In this document: positions 7,698-17,338 of the stretch, in pieces
Layout: the number at the start of each line of letters is the position of its first letter
Numbering within the stretch: position 1 is the stretch's first letter
Assembly: GCA_036961205.1 (NCBI GenBank)
Contig: JBALVI010000001.1
Coordinates: 620,001-684,000, forward strand
DNA length: 64,000 bases
Origin: CALJFL01 sp036961205
GTDB taxonomy: Bacteria; Pseudomonadota; Gammaproteobacteria; Pseudomonadales; Halieaceae
Direction: 5' to 3'
Notes under the pieces: model-generated
The model's input: the letters and a program-made list of their open reading frames with translations, nothing else
Database searches by the model: none
Told to the model about the DNA's origin: nothing
Position numbers and translations under genes: made by a program

Positions 7698-9801
7698 GCA
7701 CGCCAAAAGCGCATCATCCAGTTTCTGGGTGGGTACCATTACGGCAGGGATACTGGCTTGTTTAGCCGGGGTACTTTACACATTCTTTATGATCCAGAAG
7801 GACGCTGGACAAGAAGGCAATCTGCGATTTGTAGCCAATGACTTACGCCTGCTCTCACAGGAGGTGGTGGTGAAGTCCAGGGAGACGGCCGGAGGCGAGG
7901 CAGTCACCTTTGAACAACTGGAGCAACAGTTGAAAAGTTTTGAAAGCCTGCGTGCCGAGCTTCCAGATACCGGCCTTGAGCTACCTGCCTCAAGCATCGA
8001 CCAGCATTGGAAGGTGGTGAATTCATCCGCTCAGACATTAATAGATGCGGGCCCGGGAATTGTATTCATTCACGGCATCTCACAACAGCTTGAACAAAAT
8101 ATTCGGCCCATTCAAAGCGAATTTGCGGCGGTGGTTGACATAATTCGGGACGAAAATGTGTCGCCCGATACGGTCGCGTCAGCGCAAAAAACGCTTTGGT
8201 TGACTGAAAGAATCGCCAGAAACATCGACAAAATTCTCGCAGGAAAATCCGAGAGTCAGATGGCTGCTGACGAATTCAGGACAGACGCAGCGGGCTTTAT
8301 TCGAATTGTCGATGCATTAAAGAATGGCAATCGTGTGATGGGTGTACAGAAGCTTAGCGACCAAGATGCCCTCGAATCTCTGACAGCTGCGTCAGCATTG
8401 TTTGCGGTAGTCTCGACTTCAATAGATCAAATTGCGGAAGCATCGCCGGGCTTAAGGCAAGCTGCGCAAGCGAGAGAGGCTATTGCTGCTACCAGTCCTC
8501 GACTGGTTGATGCGATTAGCGAACTTGGGCCAGCCATTGACCAAATGACCAATGCGCGTTTGTTTGATCGTGGCACTCTAATGGCGTTGTTTGGTGCACC
8601 CGCGCTACTGGCGGTAGGCTTGCTTATTGTTATGTATCGCAGCCAGCGTCAACGCGTGCTTTACACCGAACAGGGTGTGTCTGAAATTAACGGCGCGCTG
8701 GTTAAAATCGCCGAAGGCGATTTGACCGTTACTGTTCCCGAATCGAATACTGTTACGCGTGATATTGCTCGAGAGATTAATGTGTCGGTGGAGCGACAGC
8801 GAGAACTGATACGTAACGTTCGCACGCCGTTTGAAGTCTCGATCGAGGAAATCGGAAAAATCGGCAACACCGCCAGAGGGCAGGTTGAGAAAGGTAAACA
8901 GCTTACCCGATCAGTAGTTGAGTCAACTACCGCGGCAACCGAGATGGTGCGCACCAGTGAAGAGATCAAAACCTCAACGAGTGAAGCGGCCAAAACATCT
9001 CAAAGAAACAGTCAGCAGGTCGCTCAGGGCTACGAGTTGACCAAGGATATGTCCAAGGCCTCCGCTGATGTTAGGGAGTCTGTGCAGGAAACATCAAAAT
9101 CCGCTAAGCGTCAGGGCGAACTCATTCAGTCAGTAACAACAGCGGCTGAATATATTCAGGCATTGAATACCAAAATATCCGTTGTTGCGATCAACACCCG
9201 GATTGAGGCTGAGAAAGCGGGCGAGCATGGCAGACCGTTCCTGGGTATTGCAGAAGCGATCGGCGATCTGCTCAGAGAGGCGGAAGAGGAAGGCAGAAAG
9301 GTCATTTCGGAAGTTCGAATGCTGCAAAATATGTCTGCCGAAAATATGGGCAGCATGGAAAATACGGTAGGTACCGTTGTGACCATCCTGGAATATATTG
9401 ACCGTCTCGACGGAGCGCTGGAGGATATTAACGCCGGTTCTGATGAAATAAGCTCGATTATTCGATCGGTAGATGATGCTGCGGGTCAGTCCGCCGTTAG
9501 TGCTCAGCACATGAACAACTCCATGTCAGAAATCCGCGAGCGCAATGTCGATATTAGTGAATACAGTGAGTTCACTCAGATCGGTGTTAGCAGCCTGCAA
9601 AAGTCGATGCGGGACGTGGCGAAAAACCTCAGTGAATTCAAGATTGAGGAAACGTCTGGCACACAAGCAAGCCGGGTCAGCGGCCCCAGGGATCTGGAGA
9701 GCTTGCAGGTGGCTGAAACGGTCTACCAGGAAGAGGAAATGAGTGCCCTGGAGAACGGTGAAGTCAATATTAATCGTACCGCTGATCAAGGAACGGTATG
9801 A
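7690..9801 (+). CDS. pilJ: PilJ-like methyl-accepting chemotaxis receptor
   Basis: Inner-membrane chemoreceptor, 703 aa. TM1 is about residues 9-32 (FWVGTITAGILACLAGVLYTFF), followed by a periplasmic domain of about 260 residues, TM2 about 297-318 (LMALFGAPALLAVGLLIVMY), a HAMP-like stretch and a long coiled-coil signalling domain. The hairpin tip reads VVAINTRIEAEKAGEHGRPF, recognisably the MCP tip but with changes from the common NAAIEAARAGE.GRGF (Thr-Arg for Ala-Ala, Glu-Lys for Ala-Arg, Pro for Gly). The C-terminal tail is Glu-rich. It overlaps pilI by 8 bp and the CheR-like gene by 4 bp (ATGA). The ligand is unknown. Confidence 0.88.
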   Translation: MTKHAKSASSSFWVGTITAGILACLAGVLYTFFMIQKDAGQEGNLRFVANDLRLLSQEVVVKSRETAGGEAVTFEQLEQQLKSFESLRAELPDTGLELPASSIDQHWKVVNSSAQTLIDAGPGIVFIHGISQQLEQNIRPIQSEFAAVVDIIRDENVSPDTVASAQKTLWLTERIARNIDKILAGKSESQMAADEFRTDAAGFIRIVDALKNGNRVMGVQKLSDQDALESLTAASALFAVVSTSIDQIAEASPGLRQAAQAREAIAATSPRLVDAISELGPAIDQMTNARLFDRGTLMALFGAPALLAVGLLIVMYRSQRQRVLYTEQGVSEINGALVKIAEGDLTVTVPESNTVTRDIAREINVSVERQRELIRNVRTPFEVSIEEIGKIGNTARGQVEKGKQLTRSVVESTTAATEMVRTSEEIKTSTSEAAKTSQRNSQQVAQGYELTKDMSKASADVRESVQETSKSAKRQGELIQSVTTAAEYIQALNTKISVVAINTRIEAEKAGEHGRPFLGIAEAIGDLLREAEEEGRKVISEVRMLQNMSAENMGSMENTVGTVVTILEYIDRLDGALEDINAGSDEISSIIRSVDDAAGQSAVSAQHMNNSMSEIRERNVDISEYSEFTQIGVSSLQKSMRDVAKNLSEFKIEETSGTQASRVSGPRDLESLQVAETVYQEEEMSALENGEVNINRTADQGTV

Positions 9802-10658
9802 ATCTAGCTCTCGCCATGAGACCGCCGGTGATCAGCAACGAGCTGCTGGGAGAACTTGTCCGTCAGCTCAAAATGCATGCCGGCATCATACTGGACAGTA
9901 CTCAGTCTGTAATTTCGCATAAAGTTGGCGAGAGAATGGCTTCGCTGGGTATAGAGCACGCGACTGATTATCTTACGATTTTTGATGACAGCATTTCAGC
10001 CAGAGCCGAGTGGTTGGCTTTGACAGACCTGCTGACGATTAAAGAAACGCGTTTCTTTCGACAGCCTGAAGCCATGACGTGCACTAACGAGTACCTGACA
10101 GAGCTGTTTGAAGTTAATGATAAAGCTCCTAATGAGATAGCGTTCTGGAGTGCGGGATGTTCTACCGGGCAGGAATTGTATTCACTGTCGATGGTGGTAG
10201 AGGATTTTATACAAAATCAGAAACCCTGGATGGAGTGGCACGGTATTGGTACTGATCTGTCCTTTCAGGCGATACATTCGGCGCAACAGGGCAAGTACTC
10301 AGAGTCAGCGATATCATCAGTACCCGCTCCCTATCGAAAAGCATTTATAGATACCGCTGATGGCGATGGCTATCAGATAGCGGAGACGCTCAGGGCGCGA
10401 ACACACTTCTTCCATAGCAATTTGTTACACGTGAATAACGCGCCCTTCGCTGATTTCAACATTATATTTTGTCAAAACGTGCTCATCTATTTCGAGCGGG
10501 CCACGCAACTTTGGATTATCGACCAGCTCTGCGAGCGCCTCAGGTTAGGTGGCTTGCTGGTGCTGGGTGCAGGTGAAGATTTTAGATGGAAAAACGCTCA
10601 GATGCAGAGAGTCAACTTTTCGGGCGTAACGGCGTATAAAAAACTGGAGCTTAACTAA
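9798..10658 (+). CDS. pilK: PilK-like CheR methyltransferase
   Basis: SAM-dependent methyltransferase expected to methylate glutamates of the PilJ-like receptor. The N-terminal helical CheR domain is followed by the SAM-binding motif FWSAGCSTGQELYSLSM near residue 115 and the FCQNVLIYFE block near 225, equivalent to CheR's FCRNVLIYF. Length 286 aa is normal. The ATG overlaps the receptor stop (ATGA), and the stop overlaps the next ATG by one base (TAATG), so translation is coupled on both sides. Confidence 0.93.
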   Translation: MNLALAMRPPVISNELLGELVRQLKMHAGIILDSTQSVISHKVGERMASLGIEHATDYLTIFDDSISARAEWLALTDLLTIKETRFFRQPEAMTCTNEYLTELFEVNDKAPNEIAFWSAGCSTGQELYSLSMVVEDFIQNQKPWMEWHGIGTDLSFQAIHSAQQGKYSESAISSVPAPYRKAFIDTADGDGYQIAETLRARTHFFHSNLLHVNNAPFADFNIIFCQNVLIYFERATQLWIIDQLCERLRLGGLLVLGAGEDFRWKNAQMQRVNFSGVTAYKKLELN

Positions 10659-13063
10659 TGGCGAGTAAAACTGACATTGTTTCCCTGAAGTGGGTAATAG
10701 GCCTGATGAACAAACAGGCAGAAAACGCGGAAACTGCACTTGTCGAGTACAGCAAAGATACTCGCCAGAAACAGGCACTACTGCAGTGTATGTGGGCGGT
10801 TCACCAAATCACCTCGACTCTGCGTGCTCTGGGAATTAAGAAGGGCGAGATGTTATCCATGGAAATGGAAAGGACGCTCAACTTTCTCTACAAGGATAAA
10901 GTTCTCGGCGAGCGGCGCAAATTGGCTATGGGCGGTCTGATGCAGGCCCTCAAAATCATGCCGGCTTACCTTGCCCATGTACAAAGCGCGCGCGAGGATA
11001 CCGGTCGCGGTTTGGAGCAACACGTGAACGACCTGCGTCGCTGGGTTGGTGAGAGACCGAGACCACAGGCGTTCTTTTTCCACATTGATATTCCCGAGGG
11101 AAGCGGCATTAGCGAGGGTGCGAGCCCGGCTTCCGATGAGGAAATCAAAAGTCGCGCAAATGTCATGCTGGCGCTCTATCTGGAGATGGCCAAGCTTGCA
11201 CTACGCAAGCGCAATGTGGCAGAAAGTATGAAAACCGTCGCTCGTATCTCCAGAAAAATGCAGACTCTTTTTGCTGGAACCGAGCCTGAAAGATTCTGGT
11301 TTACGCTGATCGGTATATGCGAGGGCGTCGCCGGCGGTCTTATTGTTCCCGATGAGTGTATTGCACAACTTTTCAAAACGGGTGCTTTCACGATCAAGTA
11401 CGCGAGGGAAAATGGCAGCGAAGTTGACACCTCTGTGGATTATCGTAGCAGTGTGCAGCAAATGCTTTATTACGTGGCTTCCTGCAAAGCCAAACCGGTT
11501 CATATATCAAACATCCGCGAAGTGTTCTCTATCGACGAGAGCACACTGGCTGAGTCACGCAGTGGTTTGGTGCATCTGGACGCATTGATTACGGCCTTGG
11601 GCGGAGCCCTGGACAACCTGAATCAAGTGGTTGACTACATTACCTCTAATGACCTGGCGATAGCGGCTGGAGAAGAGAAAGATCCCGATGAGAGCATGGC
11701 TTTGGAAGGCATTGAGCGAGCCCAGCAGCGCCTGAATGCTGCCGGGCAGGTCGCTCACGCTGACTCTCTGGAGTCAGTCAACGATCAGTTAAGAAAGTTG
11801 TATGCCGGGCTGTATAGGAACGACCCCGAAAAAATAGAATTGGTTGTTACCAATATTGTTCGCACCATCGTCGACGTCAAACTGGACCTGGAATACAAGC
11901 TGGAGCACGGTGTTTGTAGTTCATTCTCCAGCAGGGAATTTGAATTGCGCGAGAGTGTCGTGTCGGCAACATTTACCCAAATGTCGATGGTAGAGAACTA
12001 TCTGCACGAAATTCTGCGGAAAAAAGCGCTTGCCAACGCAATGACTAAAAAGCCACTGAGCATAGAGAGCACCATGCAGCTGACGCTTGCTCTGCATCGG
12101 TATCTCAACAAGTCGGACCAGGGACACCAGGAACTTCGCCAGGCAGTTCGCCAAGCGGATCAGGGAAATGCCGATATTGATCTGTTATGCGATCTGGCGA
12201 AAGACTTCTTTGACCAGCTCGACAATACGCCCGAGCGCAAGGGAATCAGGTTGTCGATTCAGCTATTGTCGGAAATATCGGGTGCCTTGGGCTTTGCTGG
12301 CATGGAGCGTGAGTCAGTAGTCATGGAGCAGTGTAAGCAGTGGTTGGAAGCTGCCAGTAAAGCAGGGAGTGTTCACGAAGACGAAGCCTTCAGATGCTTT
12401 GCCGATGCTTTCGCACAAATTGAATTACATTTACAGCGATCTGTGATCGACCCGCTGGACGACACTTCACACATGCTTTCGTTCGCGGAGCAGCGGGCTG
12501 CTGAACTCGAGACTTACATACAGCAACTGCCTCCTGGCATCGACACTGTAAAGCTGGAATCAACAGCAGCTTGTCATCTGGTACAGGACGGCGATATTCC
12601 AGCGGAATTTCGAGAAGTGTTTATAGAAGAAGCTGAAGAGATCGTCGAAGAGCTTAACCGACTGGTAGAACTCTGGTGTCTGCATCCCGAACCTAATGAA
12701 CAACTGCGAGAGATACGCAGACACTTCCATACTTTCAAAGGGAATGGTCGTGCTGTTGGCGCCAACATTCTGGGGGAGTTGGGTTGGGCGGCTCAGGATA
12801 TGTTGGATCGAGTGCTAGACGGCGATCTGGCGCCTAGTGACAACCTGCAGCAGCTAGTGGCTGAAGTAGTAGCCGGGTTACCGCAACTGGTCAACTCCTA
12901 TAAGACGCCAGGCATGATGGATGCGACGGTAGCTAGAGAGCTAACTAGCCGTTGTTTTAAAGCGGCCAAATCCGGGGGTGACGACCTTGCAGAGGATATG
13001 CCCGCGGCCGAGGCACGAACCTCAGGTCAGCCGAATCTGGCAGAACAGCAGCCGTTGGCCTAG
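10658..13063 (+). CDS. chpA-N: ChpA N-terminal half: Hpt-domain protein
   Basis: This 801-aa protein resembles the N-terminal part of ChpA, which in Pseudomonas carries several Hpt-like modules. One clear Hpt motif is visible near the C-terminus (RRHFHTFKGNGRAVGA, His691 in HxxKG). The first ~650 residues are helical and may hold decayed Hpt-like bundles without a recognisable phospho-His. There is no kinase domain. The stop TAG at 13061-13063 is in the same frame as the next gene, so the pair equals one interrupted ChpA. It begins one base inside the pilK stop. Transfer or scaffold function is inferred from the family. Confidence 0.8.
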   Translation: MASKTDIVSLKWVIGLMNKQAENAETALVEYSKDTRQKQALLQCMWAVHQITSTLRALGIKKGEMLSMEMERTLNFLYKDKVLGERRKLAMGGLMQALKIMPAYLAHVQSAREDTGRGLEQHVNDLRRWVGERPRPQAFFFHIDIPEGSGISEGASPASDEEIKSRANVMLALYLEMAKLALRKRNVAESMKTVARISRKMQTLFAGTEPERFWFTLIGICEGVAGGLIVPDECIAQLFKTGAFTIKYARENGSEVDTSVDYRSSVQQMLYYVASCKAKPVHISNIREVFSIDESTLAESRSGLVHLDALITALGGALDNLNQVVDYITSNDLAIAAGEEKDPDESMALEGIERAQQRLNAAGQVAHADSLESVNDQLRKLYAGLYRNDPEKIELVVTNIVRTIVDVKLDLEYKLEHGVCSSFSSREFELRESVVSATFTQMSMVENYLHEILRKKALANAMTKKPLSIESTMQLTLALHRYLNKSDQGHQELRQAVRQADQGNADIDLLCDLAKDFFDQLDNTPERKGIRLSIQLLSEISGALGFAGMERESVVMEQCKQWLEAASKAGSVHEDEAFRCFADAFAQIELHLQRSVIDPLDDTSHMLSFAEQRAAELETYIQQLPPGIDTVKLESTAACHLVQDGDIPAEFREVFIEEAEEIVEELNRLVELWCLHPEPNEQLREIRRHFHTFKGNGRAVGANILGELGWAAQDMLDRVLDGDLAPSDNLQQLVAEVVAGLPQLVNSYKTPGMMDATVARELTSRCFKAAKSGGDDLAEDMPAAEARTSGQPNLAEQQPLA

Positions 13064-13078
13064 CACTGGAAGTGCTGG
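13060..13078 (+). other. Hairpin covering the stop codon between the two ChpA halves
   Basis: CTAGCACT (13060-13067) pairs with AGTGCTGG (13071-13078) around a GGA loop, eight pairs including one T/G wobble. The in-frame TAG lies within the 5' arm. There is no U-run after it, so it is not an intrinsic terminator. It could affect termination, ribosome release or re-initiation at the downstream GTG. Function is not known. Confidence 0.5.
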
Positions 13079-13108
13079 CGTCCATTGACAAGGAATGGGA
13101 GAAGAATT

Positions 13109-16100
13109 GTGCATTCAGAAAATAACTACAACTCGTCAAACACAGGTGCCCCGCAGGCATCCAAAGATGAGCAGTTGGACGAAACCCTGGACTGGCTGGT
13201 CGATCAAAGTTATTCCGAGCCGGAAGAAAAGCTATTCGCCCTGGATGATGACGAGGCGTTAGAGCTTGGGTTATCGGCAACTGAAATAGAGATGGCCGCC
13301 CGCCCGATGTTCAGTAGCGGTGGCTCTGATGACCTGGCCGGATTTGTCGAAGAAGAAATTGTGATGTCTTCGGTTGGTGAGAGCAGTGATATCTATCAGC
13401 CCAGCGCAACTACCGCAGTGCAGCTTGAAAAACCTGCCACCGTCGGCGGCAGTGTTGTGGTCAACCCGAATTTTCAGATAGATGAGGTTGAAGAATTTAC
13501 TGCCATCGATGAAAGCGTTGATATTTTCGACCTTTCAGAGGATGACGATATAGGCGAGAAGCCTCTGGTCTTGCAGCGTGTGAAACCGCAGCTTGAAGTA
13601 GCGCCGGTTGCAGTTAAAGAGGCGCAGGAGGTTGTCGACAATACTGTGCAGGTGGCAACGCCTTCTCTGGAATTAAATCTCGCCGAACAGGCAAGCATGC
13701 TTGGCCAGGAAAAAGAGCAGGAGTTGTCTGACTCTGTTGATGGTAGCAGCGCAGTAGCACCGGAGATGTTGTCACAGGAGCAGAGCTCCGAACCAGCAGC
13801 ACCGGAGTCGGTCCTCGCATATGTGAGTAGTAATGATTTGCCAACCGACGATGCCGACTTTGATCAGTATCTGTTAGCGGGTGAGCACCTTGCCGACCTT
13901 GACGAGGACCTGCCTGATCTTTCGGTGGAGCGTACTGAGGGTGTTGCAGCGGTGGACCCCGATCTCTCCTTTGACATTGATTACCATGCTGATTTTGCAG
14001 CGACTTCGGAAAATAGCGCGCAGACGGTAGTTGCCGTGACCGAGGTTATCGCCGATGTTATGGAAGAGTTCACTGGTATGTGTAAGGCTCGTTTAGCGTC
14101 GCTGGATATCGAATCGGCGGAGCTTAATCTTGAGTTTATGCTGGCGTGTAGCGAAGAGGAATGCGATGAATGTATTCAGAACGGTTACCTTTCTATTACA
14201 GCCATCAACTCGGAACTTCCCGTGGCTGTATCCAGCCTGGGACAGGCGGATATCGATGCTATCTACGTCCGTGTAGAAAACGGCTCTCAGGCCGAAGATT
14301 GGAACCTGTTATTTATCGATAATTTTTCTGTTGAGTTCGTCGAGCAAAATCATCTTGAACAGGAGTTGAACGAGACTATCCCTGTTGCAGTGGATCAAGC
14401 CAGTGTGGAAATCGGGGATTTTGCTTTGCAGCAACCGGCGCTGGATCCGCTCGCTCTAGATGATTTTGAATCGGAAGAATTTCTGACGGAGAGCGAACTG
14501 TCGATGCCTGTGGCGGACACAGACGATGCTATGGATGACTTCTCGCTTTTGGGAGACGACCTGTCGAGTGACAGCGCTGATTTTGATGCAGTGCTTGAAG
14601 ATGCGTGGAATGAGCTTGAACCTTCTACGGACGAAGCTTCCTCAACTGAAGAAGTGCAAATGCTCACGTCGATCTTCGACGAGGATGTGTTTGCCGATGA
14701 TTTCATGGCGGAGCTGGGCGACACAGAACCGGGCAATACATCTGATGTGGATGAGCTACTGAAAAGTTTCGGTGGACAAGGAATAGACATTGACGATGTT
14801 TGTGGCATCACAGTAGACGCTTTCCCAGCTGAAAGTGAAGCATCTAATGAGCAAGCCACGGCAGCCAGAGAGCCTGTGGAAACTATTGCGGCAGAGGCTG
14901 ATGACGGCGTTGCGGCAAAACAGGAGAATTCTGAATGGTTTCTGCCCGCGGGAATCCGCTTTGATTACGCCACTCAAAACTCCGGTGAATTGTTCAAAGA
15001 TTTTCTGGATGCATTTTTGGAAGAGGGGGCTCTTGAGCTGGAGAAATTGGAAGACGCGATGGGCGAGTGGGAGAACGATATCAATAACGCATCGGCGTTT
15101 GCTCCTATACCCAGGGTTCTCCACAATCTGAAAGGTATAGCCAAAGGGGTGGGTCTACAGCGCTACGGTACACTGGTTCACAACTTCGAAACCCTGCTGG
15201 ACAAAATGCCAAGAGCGGAGGAGCAGGAAGCAGAAGCATATTTTCGTATTGTAAACGCTTGGTTGGATGCTGCCGTACGCGGCTTTGAAAATATTGAAAA
15301 AACTCGCGAAGATATAGTATCAGAGATTCCTCAGCCATCAATCGCCCCATTGGCAGAGATGCAAATGGTAAAGGCTACACCAGTACCTGTTGTGGAAAAG
15401 GCGGAGCAGAGCTTTGCTAAACCGGCGGTGGCACAGCCGACAATGAAGGTGCGAGAGCTCAAGCTTGACGACAAGACAATAGCGGATGAGGGCGCCAAAA
15501 CACTGGCTGCCCAACAGACGATTCGGATGACGCCAGAGGCAGTAGATCATCTGATGAATCTAACCAATCAGGCTCAGCAGCTCGGCGTGCGCTCATCTCA
15601 AGGTACGGTGAAAGGAAAACTTGCCACTGCCGAACTGCAGGGCCGATTAACGTCAATTCGCACGCATATAGCCAAGATAGCAGACCGCTCGCTACTGAAC
15701 GTAACTGCAGCCGCTGGTCAGGGCATTGATCGAATGGATGCGCTGGAAATGGACCAGTACTCCGAGTTACAAGAGGCGGCCAACATACTGAGCGAGGGCG
15801 TAGAAGATCTTGGCGACCTGATTCAGATGTGTAGCCGTCAAAGCGTGATAGTGGAATCGCTGCTGAAGCAACAAGCCTCAGTGGTTTCTTCGTTGCGCTC
15901 AGCGATTCAGGGCTGTCGAGTAATACCGGTATCACGGTTGATGCCGGGAGTGCGTCGTATTGTGAGAACCGTCGGTGCCGAACTGGGTAAAGCGGTGAAC
16001 TTTCGTGTGCTGAATGAAGTGGGAAGTCTGGACCGGGACAATTTTAACCGCTGTCAGATTATTCTGGAGCATATGGTTCGCAACGCATTGGACCACGGTG

Positions 16101-17326
16101 TTGAAGCGCCCGATGAGCGCGTGGTTGCGGGCAAACCCATGACCGGCCGTATCAGCGTCGACGTCAGCAAGCAGGGTAACGAATATGTTATTACCCTGGC
16201 GGATGACGGTCGCGGAATTGACCCGGACGTGATGCGTGAGACGGCATTTGAAAAGGGTCTTGATCTTGATATTGCTGCGTTGACAGACGAGGAGGCTCAG
16301 CGGTTGATATTCCACAAAGGCTTTTCTACCGCCACCGAGCTCAGTGAGATCTCTGGTCGTGGTGTCGGCATGGATATTGTCTTTTCGGAGTTGCAACAGA
16401 TAGGGGGCGACATCGAAATTGTCTCTGAAGTGGGACAGGGAACAACGTTCAAAATTAGGATCCCTTCTAATATTACAGTCAATGGCGCTTTGCTGGTGAA
16501 TGCAGGGGGCGCATCTTACGCGGTTCCCCTGGATGGCCTCATCGCGGTAGAGCATGTAGCCACTGAAGAGTTTTTTCGCGCGGTTGAGAGTGATGCCACG
16601 CTGGAGATTTTTGGTCTGGATTGCCAGCCTACCTATCTTGGCGCTCTATGTGGCGGTACCAGTTTACCGTTGCGGGAGAACTGGGGTGAATCGGTGCCGG
16701 TAATTATCGCTGGTGGAGATGATCGGCACATGGCTATTGCCATTGATGATCTGCAGCAAGCGCTGGAATTGGTTATCCGCTCACTCGGTAATCAATTTTC
16801 GGCAGTGCCGGGAGTTGCAGGTGGAGCTACCACCTCGGATGGTGAGGCGGTGGTTGCTCTGGACCTCAATGCGTTAGTGCGTAGTCTGGAATCATCGGGC
16901 TCAGGCCCTGCATTTGCGGCGGCGGAACGGAACCTGGAGCAGATGATGGTTCTTGTGGTCGATGATTCGCGAACTCAGCGCATGGTTGCGACCAGCCAGT
17001 TTGACGCGCTAGGCGTGGAAACGGTCACTGCCGAAAACGGTCTTGTGGCCATCGATCTACTCAATACTTCGCACAAGCTCCCCGATATCATCTTGCTGGA
17101 TATTGAAATGCCGGTTAAAGATGGCATCCAAACCCTGCGGGAGATTCGCAAGTCACCGAAGTTTCAACACCTGCCAGTGATTATGGTGACGTCACGAACG
17201 GGCGCCAAACACCGCAAACTTGCCACGGATGCCGGGTGCAATGGCTACATGGGCAAGCCTTTTAATTTTCCATTGTTGGTACAGGACATCAATCGCATAA
17301 CTGGTCGCCAACTCGAACTCTCGTAG
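13109..17326 (+). CDS. chpA-C: ChpA C-terminal half: hybrid CheA-type histidine kinase
   Basis: The main kinase of the cluster, 1405 aa. Order: a very acidic, low-complexity region (about residues 1-620); an Hpt domain with VLHNLKGIAKG (His672); dimerisation and P4 ATPase (N box HMVRNALDHGVE near 988, G1 DDGRGID near 1031, G2 SGRGVGMDIV near 1082); a CheW-like P5 domain; and a C-terminal receiver with phospho-acceptor Asp in LLDIEMPVKDG near 1330. I chose GTG 13109, preceded by GGGAG at a normal distance; a TTG at 13085 is also in frame but lacks an SD. It is in frame with the upstream Hpt gene across one TAG. Confidence 0.88.
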   Translation: MHSENNYNSSNTGAPQASKDEQLDETLDWLVDQSYSEPEEKLFALDDDEALELGLSATEIEMAARPMFSSGGSDDLAGFVEEEIVMSSVGESSDIYQPSATTAVQLEKPATVGGSVVVNPNFQIDEVEEFTAIDESVDIFDLSEDDDIGEKPLVLQRVKPQLEVAPVAVKEAQEVVDNTVQVATPSLELNLAEQASMLGQEKEQELSDSVDGSSAVAPEMLSQEQSSEPAAPESVLAYVSSNDLPTDDADFDQYLLAGEHLADLDEDLPDLSVERTEGVAAVDPDLSFDIDYHADFAATSENSAQTVVAVTEVIADVMEEFTGMCKARLASLDIESAELNLEFMLACSEEECDECIQNGYLSITAINSELPVAVSSLGQADIDAIYVRVENGSQAEDWNLLFIDNFSVEFVEQNHLEQELNETIPVAVDQASVEIGDFALQQPALDPLALDDFESEEFLTESELSMPVADTDDAMDDFSLLGDDLSSDSADFDAVLEDAWNELEPSTDEASSTEEVQMLTSIFDEDVFADDFMAELGDTEPGNTSDVDELLKSFGGQGIDIDDVCGITVDAFPAESEASNEQATAAREPVETIAAEADDGVAAKQENSEWFLPAGIRFDYATQNSGELFKDFLDAFLEEGALELEKLEDAMGEWENDINNASAFAPIPRVLHNLKGIAKGVGLQRYGTLVHNFETLLDKMPRAEEQEAEAYFRIVNAWLDAAVRGFENIEKTREDIVSEIPQPSIAPLAEMQMVKATPVPVVEKAEQSFAKPAVAQPTMKVRELKLDDKTIADEGAKTLAAQQTIRMTPEAVDHLMNLTNQAQQLGVRSSQGTVKGKLATAELQGRLTSIRTHIAKIADRSLLNVTAAAGQGIDRMDALEMDQYSELQEAANILSEGVEDLGDLIQMCSRQSVIVESLLKQQASVVSSLRSAIQGCRVIPVSRLMPGVRRIVRTVGAELGKAVNFRVLNEVGSLDRDNFNRCQIILEHMVRNALDHGVEAPDERVVAGKPMTGRISVDVSKQGNEYVITLADDGRGIDPDVMRETAFEKGLDLDIAALTDEEAQRLIFHKGFSTATELSEISGRGVGMDIVFSELQQIGGDIEIVSEVGQGTTFKIRIPSNITVNGALLVNAGGASYAVPLDGLIAVEHVATEEFFRAVESDATLEIFGLDCQPTYLGALCGGTSLPLRENWGESVPVIIAGGDDRHMAIAIDDLQQALELVIRSLGNQFSAVPGVAGGATTSDGEAVVALDLNALVRSLESSGSGPAFAAAERNLEQMMVLVVDDSRTQRMVATSQFDALGVETVTAENGLVAIDLLNTSHKLPDIILLDIEMPVKDGIQTLREIRKSPKFQHLPVIMVTSRTGAKHRKLATDAGCNGYMGKPFNFPLLVQDINRITGRQLELS

Positions 17327-17338
17327 GGAACTGAAATA

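Noticed and set aside
13064..13108. Treating the ChpA stop as programmed readthrough
   Set aside because: The context after TAG is not a known readthrough signal, and the hairpin overlaps the stop instead of lying several bases downstream. A good SD and GTG follow, so separate initiation is simpler. Kept as a finding only because of the in-frame arrangement.
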